DNA from: Phycisphaerales bacterium
GTDB lineage: Bacteria > Planctomycetota > Phycisphaerae > UBA1845 > UTPLA1
Direction of reading: 5' to 3'
DNA: 64,000 bases
Assembly (NCBI GenBank): GCA_020639075.1
Contig: JACKHI010000001.1
Coordinates: 4,154,001 to 4,218,000, forward strand
A model generated the notes under the pieces. That model was not told the origin of the DNA, searched no databases, and was given only the letters and a program-made list of their open reading frames with translations. Position numbers and translations under genes: made by a program. Position 1 is the stretch's first letter. Each line of letters opens with the position of its first letter. This document shows, piece after piece, positions 7,798 to 16,608 of the stretch.

Positions 7798-9489
7798 ATG
7801 GACTATCTAAACAAACAGCTCGAGTACATCCGCAATCAGCTCGGCACGCTGTCCCGATCGGGGCAGATCGCCGCGGGCCTGCTGGTCCTGCTTGTCGTGA
7901 TCGGCGCGACATGGATGGCGAACTACTACGGATCGGGTTCTTCATGGACGCCGTTGCTCGATCAGGCCGTCTCGGCCGATGAAGCGCAGCGCATCCAGGC
8001 GGAGCTGACGATCGTCGGCATCGATACGAAAGTCGAAGGCGATCGAATCCTCGTCAGCGGGGGCCAGGACGCCCGCCAGCGTTCGCAGGCGATTCTCGCC
8101 CAGAAAGGCGCGCTGCCGCGCGACATGAGCCTCGGCTTTCAATCGTTGATCGAAAAGAGCAATCCGTTCATCGGCGACAAGGAAATGGATCGCCGCTGGA
8201 ACGTCGGTCTTCAGACGGAGATCGCCGAAGTGATCAAGCATTTCGGCGGCATTCGCAATGCGACGGTTCTGATCCAGGTTCCGCGGAAGCGCGGTTTCCT
8301 GATGAGCGCACGCGAAAAGGGCTCGGCCAGCGCCAGCGTCAATGTTGAAGTGGACTACGGTTCGCGGCTCAGCGACGGTCAGGTCATGGCGATCGCGAAT
8401 TTCGTCTCCGGCGCCGTCGAGGGTCTGCTCCCGACGAACGTCAGCATCACGGACGGAACGCGACACTATCGAACGCCGGATCCGAGCGAATCGCTCGCTA
8501 CGAACATGCTGGACAAGCAGCGCGAAGAAGAGCGTCACTATCGCGAGATGATCTACGACCAGCTCCAGTTCGTGAAAGGGCTTGTCGCAAATGTCCGCGT
8601 GAAGCTGCGCGACGAAGAAGTGAGCACCGAAAACAAGGAGCTTGGCAAGCCCAGCGTCAAGAGTGAGACGGAGGAAACTTCCGATACGCGAAGTGCGAGT
8701 AATGCCGCGGGGCCGGGTGTGCGACCGAACCAGGGCGCAAGCGTTGCCAACGGCGGCGCCGGGAATTCGAGTACGACAAATACGACGAAAACGGAATTCA
8801 GCGAGCAGCGCGACGTCAAGCTGACGAGCGTCCACAAGCCCATGGGCCTGCTCGAAATGCTGACTGCGTCGATCAGCGTGCCTCACAGTTACCTCGAAGG
8901 CGTTTATCGCAAGAAGAATGCCGTGCCGGACGATCAGCCGGTGACGCACGAGCAGATCGAAGCGATCGCTGCGATCGAGTTGCCGGACATCGCCAAGCAG
9001 ATTCAGACATTACTGTATGAAGAGGAAGTGCAACAAAAGCAGATCGCGCAAGTCGCGGTCGACTGGCACTACGACATTCCGATGCAATCCGCGGAAGCGG
9101 CGGCCGCCGCGCTGGCAAGCGCATCGGTGGACTACGTCGCGATGGTCAAACAATACGGTCCGCAGGCCGGTCTTGTCCTCCTCGCCGTCGTTCCATTGTG
9201 GTTCGTGTTGAGGATGGCGAAGAAGGCGCAAGTGGCGGTCGGAGCGAAGGGGACTGCCGGCGGCGCGGATAAGCGCGGGCCCCAATCGATGGAACTCGAC
9301 TCACTTGGCGGCGGTCCCATCACAGTGGGCGAGGCCGAAGGGATGCACAGCGCAATGGTCGGTCACGAGGTTGACGAAAGCGTTGTGCGTACGCAGCAGA
9401 TCATGGAACAGATCGCCGATCTCGTGAAGGAAGATCCGGACTCGGCGGCGAATATCGTACAGAATTGGCTTCAGGAATCGGGTGTGTAA
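7798..9489 (+). CDS. fliF: Flagellar MS-ring protein FliF
   Basis: This 563-residue FliF has an N-terminal membrane segment (about 23-43, IAAGLLVLLVVIGATWMANYY) and a ring-building YscJ/FliF domain containing LDQAVSADEAQRIQAELTIVGIDTKVEGDRILV and GSASASVNVEV. Then come a variable Ser/Asn/Gly-rich linker (about 290-325, with SNAAGPGVRPNQGASVANGG), a second membrane segment (about 450-468, AGLVLLAVVPLWFVLRMAKK) and a C-terminal FliG-binding tail (VVRTQQIMEQIADLVKEDPDSAANIVQNWL). This is the full family architecture. It forms the inner-membrane ring on which the switch and the export gate are built. Confidence 0.96.
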   Translation: MDYLNKQLEYIRNQLGTLSRSGQIAAGLLVLLVVIGATWMANYYGSGSSWTPLLDQAVSADEAQRIQAELTIVGIDTKVEGDRILVSGGQDARQRSQAILAQKGALPRDMSLGFQSLIEKSNPFIGDKEMDRRWNVGLQTEIAEVIKHFGGIRNATVLIQVPRKRGFLMSAREKGSASASVNVEVDYGSRLSDGQVMAIANFVSGAVEGLLPTNVSITDGTRHYRTPDPSESLATNMLDKQREEERHYREMIYDQLQFVKGLVANVRVKLRDEEVSTENKELGKPSVKSETEETSDTRSASNAAGPGVRPNQGASVANGGAGNSSTTNTTKTEFSEQRDVKLTSVHKPMGLLEMLTASISVPHSYLEGVYRKKNAVPDDQPVTHEQIEAIAAIELPDIAKQIQTLLYEEEVQQKQIAQVAVDWHYDIPMQSAEAAAAALASASVDYVAMVKQYGPQAGLVLLAVVPLWFVLRMAKKAQVAVGAKGTAGGADKRGPQSMELDSLGGGPITVGEAEGMHSAMVGHEVDESVVRTQQIMEQIADLVKEDPDSAANIVQNWLQESGV

Positions 9490-9539
9490 TCGGGCGGCGT
9501 TTGCGGCGATGAATCGACCGCGGGCGCCGCGCTATTGAT

Positions 9540-10580
9540 ATGGCGACAGCGACCAAAGACAAATCGGCCGGCAGCGAAGCGAAGATCTCGGGGATTCGCA
9601 AGACGGCCATTCTGCTCGTGAGTCTCGAGCGCCACGCGGCGAAAGAGATCATGAAGCAGCTCGACGAGGGCTCCGTCGAGTCCGTATCGCGCGAAATCGC
9701 GCACCTGGGTCGCGTGTCGTTTGACGAACGTGAGCGCGTCGTCACGGAGTTTCATTCGCTCGCGCTCGCGCATGCCTATTCCGAGGCCGGCGGGCTTCAG
9801 TATGCCAAGGCCCTTCTGTCCGAATCGCTCCCCGAAACGGAAGCGACGCGCATCATCGAGCAGATCGAGCGGCAATTCTATTCGAAGCCGTTCAACTTCC
9901 TGCAGAAGGCTGAGACCGAGAGTTTGTTGACGTTCATCATCGACGAGCATCCGCAGACGATTGCGCTGATCCTGTCGCACCTGACGCCGGAAAAGGCGAG
10001 CGAACTATTGACCGGTCTGCCGGATGAGAAAAAGGTCGAAGTCATCAGCCGAATATCGCGGATGGAGCAGACGAGCCCGGAAGTCATCAAGGAAGTCGAG
10101 CACAGCCTTGAACAGCGCCTCAGCGGCGTCATGGCGGACGGATTGCAGCGCGTCGGCGGCGTGGAGTCCGTTGCGTCGATTCTCAACCTGACGGACCGCA
10201 CGACGGAGAAGGGCATCCTCGAATCGCTCGAGCAGGACGATCCGGAGCTCGTCGAAGAAATACGCCGTCTGATGTTCGTCTTCGAGGACATCCTGCTCGT
10301 CAACGATCGCGGCGTCCAGGCTTTCCTCAAGGAAGTCGAGACGGCGGATCTCGTGCTGGCGTTGCGAACGGCGTCGGAGGAGCTCAAAGAGAAGATCTTC
10401 GCCAACATGTCGGAGCGAGCGGCCCAGAACATCAAGGAAGAGATGGAATACATGGGGCCCGTGCGTCTCAACGACGTCGAGATGGCCCAGCAGAAGATTG
10501 TCGAAATCGTGCGGCGGCTTGAGGAGTCGGGAGAGATCATTATCGCCGGTCGCGGCGGGGATTCGGAGCTGATCGTATGA
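9540..10580 (+). CDS. fliG: Flagellar motor switch protein FliG
   Basis: At 346 residues this is a full-length FliG with N-terminal (FliF-binding), middle (FliM-binding, with LLTFIIDEHPQTIALILSHL) and C-terminal torque-generating domains. The middle-domain EHPQ motif and the C-terminal helix with alternating charged residues (LVLALRTASEELKEKIFANM) needed for stator interaction are present. The stop codon overlaps the start of fliH by 4 bp (ATGA), which indicates translational coupling. Confidence 0.96.
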   Translation: MATATKDKSAGSEAKISGIRKTAILLVSLERHAAKEIMKQLDEGSVESVSREIAHLGRVSFDERERVVTEFHSLALAHAYSEAGGLQYAKALLSESLPETEATRIIEQIERQFYSKPFNFLQKAETESLLTFIIDEHPQTIALILSHLTPEKASELLTGLPDEKKVEVISRISRMEQTSPEVIKEVEHSLEQRLSGVMADGLQRVGGVESVASILNLTDRTTEKGILESLEQDDPELVEEIRRLMFVFEDILLVNDRGVQAFLKEVETADLVLALRTASEELKEKIFANMSERAAQNIKEEMEYMGPVRLNDVEMAQQKIVEIVRRLEESGEIIIAGRGGDSELIV

Positions 10581-11314
10581 GTTCCCTCATCAAGGCCGGA
10601 TCACAGCGAACACTCGCGTCGGGATTCGCAGGCGTCAGTCTTCGCGATATCAGCCGTGAGGCCGATGCCTACCTGGCGGATGCGCGGGCCCGCGCCGACG
10701 AGATCATCGCCGAAGCGCTGGCGGAGGCCGAGCGCGAGAAGGCGGCCATTCGCGAACAGTCGCGTCGCGAAGGACATGCGGAAGGCATGGAAGCGGGCCG
10801 CAAGGCGGGACACGAAGCGGCGCTCGCGGATGCAAAGGCGCGTTTCGCGACTGATCAGAAAGAACTCGTCGGCGTGATGGTCGAACTGATCTCGCAGTTT
10901 GCAGAGAAACGCGAACGGTTTTTCGCCCAGTCGCGACAGGATGTCGTCCTGCTCGGCGTGGCCATCGCGCGACGACTGTGCGTGAAGCTGTCAGCGCTCG
11001 ACGGCGTTGCCGGGGATATCGCAACGCAGGCCGCCGAAGAAGCGCTCGCCTACGTGCGCGGCGCGACGGATGTGACGATCCGTGTGAATCCGGACGACGC
11101 GGCGATGATGGACGCGTTCGTGGATCTCCAATCGCGACGCACGCTTGACGGCAAGCATGTTCGCGTTGCGGAAGACGAATCGATCGATCGCGGCGGCGTC
11201 GTCGTCGAGACCGCCGATACGACGGTCGATGCGAATGTGACGTCTCGAATCGATCAGATCGCTAGTGAACTGGCCGCGCGATGGCGCGAACGAACCAAGG
11301 AGCTGTCGCTCTGA
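10577..11314 (+). CDS. fliH: Flagellar export apparatus protein FliH
   Basis: This 245-residue protein carries the glycine-rich and charged helical N-terminal half typical of FliH (ADAYLADARARADEIIAEAL, then REGHAEGMEAGRKAGHEAAL), followed by the globular C-terminal domain related to V-ATPase subunit E (LGVAIARRLCVKLSALDG and later DASVDRGG-type element, here DESIDRGGVVVETADTTVDA). FliH acts as a dimer that holds the FliI ATPase at the export gate. Its start overlaps the fliG stop and it ends 2 bp before the fliI start chosen here. Confidence 0.92.
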   Translation: MSSLIKAGSQRTLASGFAGVSLRDISREADAYLADARARADEIIAEALAEAEREKAAIREQSRREGHAEGMEAGRKAGHEAALADAKARFATDQKELVGVMVELISQFAEKRERFFAQSRQDVVLLGVAIARRLCVKLSALDGVAGDIATQAAEEALAYVRGATDVTIRVNPDDAAMMDAFVDLQSRRTLDGKHVRVAEDESIDRGGVVVETADTTVDANVTSRIDQIASELAARWRERTKELSL

Positions 11315-11316
11315 CC

Positions 11317-12714
11317 ATGACGGCACTGGCAGAAGCCATCCAGACGGTTGAACGCATCGACACGCTCGGCGTGACGGGACGCGTGCGCAGCGTGGCGGGC
11401 CTGACGATTCATGCCGTCGGACTGCCGGCGAGCGTCGGCGCCTGTTGCGAGATTGATGTCGGCTTCGGTCGCAGCGTGCCGGCAGAAGTCATCGGCTTCC
11501 GCCGCGATGAAACACTGCTGATGCCGCTGGATGATGCGAACGGTCTGACGAAGGGCCAGCGCATTCGACGCGTCACGCAACGGCAGACGGTTCCCGTCGG
11601 CCCCGGACTGCTCGGACGCGTCGTCGATGCCATGGCGCGCCCGATGGACGATCGACCGGCGCCGGCAGCCGATGCCATGTACGAAGTGCATCGCGATCCG
11701 CCGGACGCGATGCGGCGTCCGCGGATTGACGCACCCATCTCCGTGGGGATTCGTTCTATCAATTCGATGTTGACGATCGGCGGCGGTCAGCGCGTCGGCA
11801 TCTTTTCCGGTACGGGCGTCGGCAAGAGCGTGTTGCTCGGCATGATGGCGCGATACACGTCGGCGGACGTCGCCGTGATCGCCCTGGTCGGCGAGCGCGG
11901 TCGCGAAGTCCGCGATTTCATCGAGAAAGACCTCGGGGAAGAAGGTCGCAAGCGCTCGGTGCTCGTGGTCAGCACGTCGGATCGATCGCCGCCGCAGCGA
12001 CTGCGGGCCTGTTTCACGGCGACGAGTATTGCCGAGTATTTCCGCGATCGCGGCGCAAATGTCCTGCTGCTGACGGATTCCGTGACGCGCATGGCGATGG
12101 CCGCGCGCCAGATCGGTCTGGCGGCGGGCGAACCACCGGCGACGAAGGGATATCCGCCGAGCGTTTTCGGCGCGATACCGAGGCTGCTGGAGCGCAGCGG
12201 CCGATCGGAGCACGGCTCGATCACAGGCGTCTACACGGTATTGGTCGAAGGCGACGATCTGAATGATCCGATTTCGGACGCGGTTCGCGGGACACTGGAC
12301 GGCCACATTGTGCTGTCGCGCAGGTTGGCGAATCGAGGACAGTTCCCGGCTGTGGACGTGCTCCAGAGCATCAGTCGAGTGATGCCGGATGTGACGACGG
12401 ACGAACATCGACTGGCGGTTCAGAAGGTACGTCGAACGATGGCCGTCTGGGATGAGATCGAGGATCTCGTGAACATCGGCGCTTACGCCCGAGGCACGAA
12501 CGCAGAGTACGACCTGGCCATCGAGATGCGAACGCCGATTGAGGAATTCCTGCGCCAGGGGATGAGCGAAGGCTTCGACGTGGCCGCGTCGATCACCGGC
12601 ATTCGCGCATTGGCTGAACGAATGGCGGCGTTTGAGCAGCAGCGAGCGAGCGCGAAAAAGGAGCCGGCGCCAGAACCGACAGGCAGGCCGGTCGCGCGGG
12701 GAGGCAAACGGTAA
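11317..12714 (+). CDS. fliI: Flagellum-specific ATPase FliI
   Basis: The 465-residue product is an F1-beta-like ATPase with Walker A FSGTGVGKSVL (about residues 163-173), the GERGREVRDFIE motif and the Walker B region NVLLLTDSVTRMA. It powers substrate delivery into the flagellar type III export gate. I chose the ATG at 11317 because the family normally starts with a short lead before the beta-barrel segment RVTGRV (here LGVTGRVRSVAGL). An in-frame ATG at 11281 would overlap fliH by 34 bp without a ribosome-binding site. AAGGAG at 11297-11302 is somewhat far from 11317, so start confidence is moderate. Confidence 0.95.
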   Translation: MTALAEAIQTVERIDTLGVTGRVRSVAGLTIHAVGLPASVGACCEIDVGFGRSVPAEVIGFRRDETLLMPLDDANGLTKGQRIRRVTQRQTVPVGPGLLGRVVDAMARPMDDRPAPAADAMYEVHRDPPDAMRRPRIDAPISVGIRSINSMLTIGGGQRVGIFSGTGVGKSVLLGMMARYTSADVAVIALVGERGREVRDFIEKDLGEEGRKRSVLVVSTSDRSPPQRLRACFTATSIAEYFRDRGANVLLLTDSVTRMAMAARQIGLAAGEPPATKGYPPSVFGAIPRLLERSGRSEHGSITGVYTVLVEGDDLNDPISDAVRGTLDGHIVLSRRLANRGQFPAVDVLQSISRVMPDVTTDEHRLAVQKVRRTMAVWDEIEDLVNIGAYARGTNAEYDLAIEMRTPIEEFLRQGMSEGFDVAASITGIRALAERMAAFEQQRASAKKEPAPEPTGRPVARGGKR

Positions 12715-13188
12715 ATGGCGAGCAACGAGGTATTCCGATTCGAGACGCTGTTGAAGCTCCGTCGTCAGAAAGAAGACGAAGCGAAGCGTGCGCTTGCGTC
12801 GCGCATCGGTCAGATTCGCGATCTGGAAGAGCGTCAGAAGGCGCTGCAGAGCCGCATCGACCAGCAGTCGACGCGATCGCGACAGATCCTCGGAGAGGAG
12901 GCGTTGAGATTGGACGAACTTCGCCTCAGCCGCCATTGGGTGACTCGCCTTCGACAGGGCCTGCTGCAGGCGGAAGCGGAAATGCGAACGCAGCGCGCGA
13001 TCCTCGCGGCCGAACGCACACGGCTTGCCGATGCATCGAAGGACCGAAAGGTGCTGGCCCGACTGAAAGAACGCCGCCTGGATCGGTATTTTGCGGAACA
13101 GCAGCGGCGCGAACAGGCCGAGATGGACGAGATGAACGTATTGCGATTCGCCTACGCGCGACTCGATGAGGAGCAGGACGCACAGTGA
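12715..13188 (+). CDS. fliJ: Flagellar export protein FliJ
   Basis: The 157-residue protein is an uninterrupted charged coiled coil with the FliJ opening FRFETLLKLRRQKEDEAKRAL and long heptad repeats thereafter. FliJ forms the central stalk of the FliI hexamer and escorts export chaperones. It begins directly after the fliI stop (zero gap), and the next gene overlaps its end by 4 bp, so it sits in a tightly coupled run. Confidence 0.9.
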   Translation: MASNEVFRFETLLKLRRQKEDEAKRALASRIGQIRDLEERQKALQSRIDQQSTRSRQILGEEALRLDELRLSRHWVTRLRQGLLQAEAEMRTQRAILAAERTRLADASKDRKVLARLKERRLDRYFAEQQRREQAEMDEMNVLRFAYARLDEEQDAQ

Positions 13189-13841
13189 GAGAGTTCGTGT
13201 CAGTCCTGGCGATGCTTGCAGTCATCCACGTGTTGGGTTTCGTGGGGCTGGGCGCCTATGCCTACAACAAGGGCTGGCTTGCTCCTGATCGCGTGCGCGC
13301 GGCGGCCGCAGCACTGACGGGCGAGGAGAAATCGGCGACGACGACGCAGCCGGCGTCCGGAGAGGCGATCGTCGCGGCGCCGGCGACGGGTGCGCAGCGA
13401 ATCGACAACATCATTCAGCGGAATGAAGAGGCCGAGGAGCGATATCGAATCGAGCTGGAGCGCCGGGATCGCGAACTGCGGGACGCATTCGCGTTACTGG
13501 AGACGAAGTGGCTCGAAGTCGTTCGACAGCAGGAAACGCTCGAGGCCCAGAAGAAGCAGTTCGAGGCCGAGCAGGAGCGGCTGGCCAGTGAAGCCGGCAA
13601 CAGCGGTCTCCAGGCGGAGATCGACACGCTTGCCAGCGTCGACGCCAAGACGGCGTTGCCGCTGCTGCGACAGAAGGATGATGCGGACGTCGTTCGCATT
13701 CTCATGGCGATGGACGAGCGAAAACGCACGAAGATCGTCAAGCAGTGTAAGTCAACGGAGGAGCGCCAGTGGATAGGGCGCATCCTGGAGCAATTTCATG
13801 AAAACAGCGTTGCACAGGCGGAGGCCCTGGGCGCGAACTGA
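13185..13841 (+). CDS. MotE/FlbB-like flagellar membrane protein
   Basis: This 218-residue product has one N-terminal membrane segment (about 7-27, LAMLAVIHVLGFVGLGAYAY), a long coiled coil (about 75-130) and a C-terminal helical domain (TALPLLRQKDDADVVRILMAMDERKRTKIVKQ) related to the N-terminal domain of MgtE. This layout is that of MotE, the periplasmic chaperone/scaffold that places MotC or stator-associated parts in alphaproteobacteria, and of spirochaete FlbB. The stator genes motA/motB are not in this window. The GTG start at 13185 overlaps fliJ by 4 bp. The family assignment rests on architecture, and the exact partner here is unknown. Confidence 0.7.
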   Translation: MREFVSVLAMLAVIHVLGFVGLGAYAYNKGWLAPDRVRAAAAALTGEEKSATTTQPASGEAIVAAPATGAQRIDNIIQRNEEAEERYRIELERRDRELRDAFALLETKWLEVVRQQETLEAQKKQFEAEQERLASEAGNSGLQAEIDTLASVDAKTALPLLRQKDDADVVRILMAMDERKRTKIVKQCKSTEERQWIGRILEQFHENSVAQAEALGAN

Positions 13842-13864
13842 TCTCCACGTCTGGAGACGAGCGC

Positions 13865-15616
13865 ATGGGTCCGGCATCGATCGCGGCGGAAATCTTCCGG
13901 CCGCAGGCGACTGATTTACTCGCCGCGCAGTCCCGCAAGACTGCCGCGGATGACAATCGCTTCAACGACTACCTCGATGAGGCCCAGGGCGCGGACGACG
14001 CGCGAAAGGCCGAGGATGTCAAGAAGCGCGACGACGCGTCCAAATCCGATGCGCCGTCGAAAGACGACGATCAAACGGCGGACGCAGACGAAGCTGCGAG
14101 CGCCGCGGCGGCGACGCAATCCGTCGTTGTGCAGGTCGTCACCGTCGACATTCCAACCGAGTCAATCGAGGCTGATGCACAGGCGACAACAAGTGCCGTG
14201 GACGCGGCAGCCGTCGCGCAGGCTTCGGATTCCGACGCCGGCGCAAGGTCCGACAGCGCCGAAATCGACGCGACGCCCATCGCGTTGCAGACAGACATCG
14301 ACACGGATGCCGTCGAAAGCGATCGTCCGAATGTAAACGTCGCACGCACGGTCGAAATACCTGTCGATGATGCAAATCGAGTTGCGAATACAGAGAGCAA
14401 GGCGAGCCTTGCCCTGAAAGAGGCGGCGTCGCAGCCGGTCGAAACGGCGGTCGTTCCGGAGGACGTGAGCGTCGAAACGGACCCTGCGGCGAAGGATGCC
14501 CGGACGACGGAAGTTCGAGGGGTTCGGCCCACCGACAAGACCGACGTTGGCAGCAAGGACAGTTACACGCGGGCCGCGATCGGCAAGGCAAACGAGAGTC
14601 ACGAGCCGATCGTTCCGCATGAGACGATTCAGCAGCGCAAGGTGCGCGACGCTGTCGAGGCGCGGCGCGTCGAGCCGGCAAACGCCGCGGCGAATCGTCC
14701 CGAGCCGAAGAAGACCGACAGGAACGAGTCGGGGCCGGGGGGCAGTCAATCCGGGAAAGCCGCGCAAGCCGTTTCCAGATCGGAGACGGCGACTGCGAAT
14801 GCCGGGAAGTCGGGGGCGTTCGCGTCTCGTTTGGCGTCTGCATCTGCCACGCTGGATAAGTCCGGCGCGACGACGGACGCGGCATCGATCAAGTCGGGCG
14901 TCGGCGATTCCGCCGCCGTATCAGCATTGCGTTTTCTGATCGCGGGTCAATCGAATTCGGGCCAGTCAGCATCGCAATCCGTGAATGCCGGCGGAACGGC
15001 AGCAGGCTCGGCGCCGTCAAGCGCACTCACTGCTCCGAGTGGATCGGCAAACACGATCGTCAGTGATCTGTTGACGGGCGGCGCCGATAAGAGCGGCGGC
15101 GTTGACGGGATGGTGCGGGAGCTAAATGCGTCTGGCGTCCCGGGGCGATACCAGGCAACACTTCGACTCGATCCGCCGTCGATGGGCACAGTGCGCATAC
15201 AGCTGAATCTGCAGCAGGAAGGCTTGTCGATTCAGGTGGATACACAATCGAAACACGTATCGAAGTTGATCGAATCGCGATTGGAGGATCTGCGTGAAGC
15301 GCTCTCGGCACACGGCATTCGCGTCGAGCGCGCGGACGTCGTGACGAAATCACCCGCGAACGCGGAGACGTCGGATCGTCACGAAAATTCGCAGCATCAT
15401 TTTGATCAGTCGTCGGCCGATGGCGCCGATTATCAAATGCCGCGCGATGCGCAGGATCGAAACCACTCGGCCTGGGCAGGCACGACTTGGCAGAACACGG
15501 GCGAGTCATCCGATTCGCCGATTCGCGATATTCAACAGGACACGACACAGGTTACGGCAGATCGCGATTGGGGAGCGAATGGATTCGCTCCAGGTGCAGT
15601 CGATCTGGTCGCGTGA
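13865..15616 (+). CDS. fliK: Flagellar hook-length control protein FliK
   Basis: At 583 residues this is a long FliK. The first about 400 residues are low-complexity and disordered (Ala, Asp, Ser, Thr, Val rich), as expected for the molecular ruler that is exported during hook growth. The conserved Flg_hook domain lies near residues 420-500, with ATLRLDPPSMGTVRIQLNLQ, then LSIQVDTQSKHVSKLIESRL and LREALSAHGIRVERADV. This domain flips FlhB from hook to filament substrates. The gene precedes flgD and flgE, the cap and hook genes it measures. The tail (about 500-583) is Gln/His/Asp rich and poorly conserved in such proteins. Confidence 0.9.
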   Translation: MGPASIAAEIFRPQATDLLAAQSRKTAADDNRFNDYLDEAQGADDARKAEDVKKRDDASKSDAPSKDDDQTADADEAASAAAATQSVVVQVVTVDIPTESIEADAQATTSAVDAAAVAQASDSDAGARSDSAEIDATPIALQTDIDTDAVESDRPNVNVARTVEIPVDDANRVANTESKASLALKEAASQPVETAVVPEDVSVETDPAAKDARTTEVRGVRPTDKTDVGSKDSYTRAAIGKANESHEPIVPHETIQQRKVRDAVEARRVEPANAAANRPEPKKTDRNESGPGGSQSGKAAQAVSRSETATANAGKSGAFASRLASASATLDKSGATTDAASIKSGVGDSAAVSALRFLIAGQSNSGQSASQSVNAGGTAAGSAPSSALTAPSGSANTIVSDLLTGGADKSGGVDGMVRELNASGVPGRYQATLRLDPPSMGTVRIQLNLQQEGLSIQVDTQSKHVSKLIESRLEDLREALSAHGIRVERADVVTKSPANAETSDRHENSQHHFDQSSADGADYQMPRDAQDRNHSAWAGTTWQNTGESSDSPIRDIQQDTTQVTADRDWGANGFAPGAVDLVA

Positions 15617-15640
15617 CTCTGATTCAAGAAAGGCAAGGCG

Positions 15641-16471
15641 ATGGACGCAGCCGCAATTTCAGCTCAGACGAACTCAGTGATCTCGGAGCAACGGGCGACG
15701 ACGCGGGGTTTCAATGACATCAGTTCCGAGGACTTCTTCGGGCTGATGATCGAGGAACTCCGTTCGCAGGATCCGCTCAATCCGAAGGACAACCAGCAAC
15801 TGCTTCAACAGATGTCGAACATCCGGCAGATGGAGCAGTCGCAGACGCTGACGAAAACGCTTCAGTCGCTTTCGGAAGAGCAGCGCTTCGGGACGACGGC
15901 TGGGCTGATCGGCAATTACGTCCTTGGGACTGTCAAGGATTCGGCGGGCGTACCGACGGACATCGACGGTCTCGTCATCGGCGTGTCGTATGAAGGCAAC
16001 GGCAACGCGATTCTGAATCTGCACAACGGAAGAAAACTGCCGGCGTCGGATGTCCGGGAAGTGACGCTCGTCGAGAATCTGCCGCCCGACATTCTCAACA
16101 AGCTCGAAGCGGAGCTTGCCGCGGCGGCGGCCGGCGAAACGCCGGCGGGCGGCGATGCGACGACGTCCGGAGATCCCGCGACGGGTGACGGCACGACGTC
16201 GGACGGTACGGGAACCGACGGAAGCACGACGGGATCCGGGGACCCTGAGGCGAATGCCGCAGCGCGGGCAATCTATGCGAACGCGCAGGCGGCGCGCAGC
16301 TCGGCGCCGGATCGTGATGCGGCGGCGAAGCTGCTGAATCGGATTCGCTCGCAGCGCGCGGCGATTCGGCAGAGCCCGCTGGAGAAAGCAATTGCCGACG
16401 GGGCGAACATCGTCGGGGAGCTGCTGGACAGCATCTTCTCGCCGGGCATCGGCGTACGTACGGGCGGATAA
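15641..16471 (+). CDS. flgD: Flagellar hook-capping protein FlgD
   Basis: The N-terminal FlgD domain is clear (SEDFFGLMIEELRSQDPLNPKDNQQLLQQMSNIRQMEQSQTL, about 25-70), followed by a Tudor/FnIII-like core (GNYVLGTVKDSAGVPTDIDG). The C-terminal about 110 residues are unusual, with a Gly/Thr/Asp-rich linker (TTSGDPATGDGTTSDGTGTD) and then a charged helical tail. FlgD caps the growing hook and is discarded. At 276 residues it is longer than most (220-240), entirely because of that tail. Confidence 0.92.
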   Translation: MDAAAISAQTNSVISEQRATTRGFNDISSEDFFGLMIEELRSQDPLNPKDNQQLLQQMSNIRQMEQSQTLTKTLQSLSEEQRFGTTAGLIGNYVLGTVKDSAGVPTDIDGLVIGVSYEGNGNAILNLHNGRKLPASDVREVTLVENLPPDILNKLEAELAAAAAGETPAGGDATTSGDPATGDGTTSDGTGTDGSTTGSGDPEANAAARAIYANAQAARSSAPDRDAAAKLLNRIRSQRAAIRQSPLEKAIADGANIVGELLDSIFSPGIGVRTGG

Positions 16472-16608
16472 CGTGCGGCGCACCGCGCGGATGCAGTTCG
16501 TGCGGAATGAAATCGTGTACGAAACAGCAAGCGATCCGGATTGAAGCTCCGGACAACAGAGACAATTGAACATGCAGTTGAAACTTCGCCGGAAGTGGAG
16601 ATGAGAAG

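Noticed and set aside
11254..12936. 560-aa minus-strand frame opposite fliI
   Set aside because: Arg/His-rich composition and no motifs; fliI is unambiguous on the plus strand.
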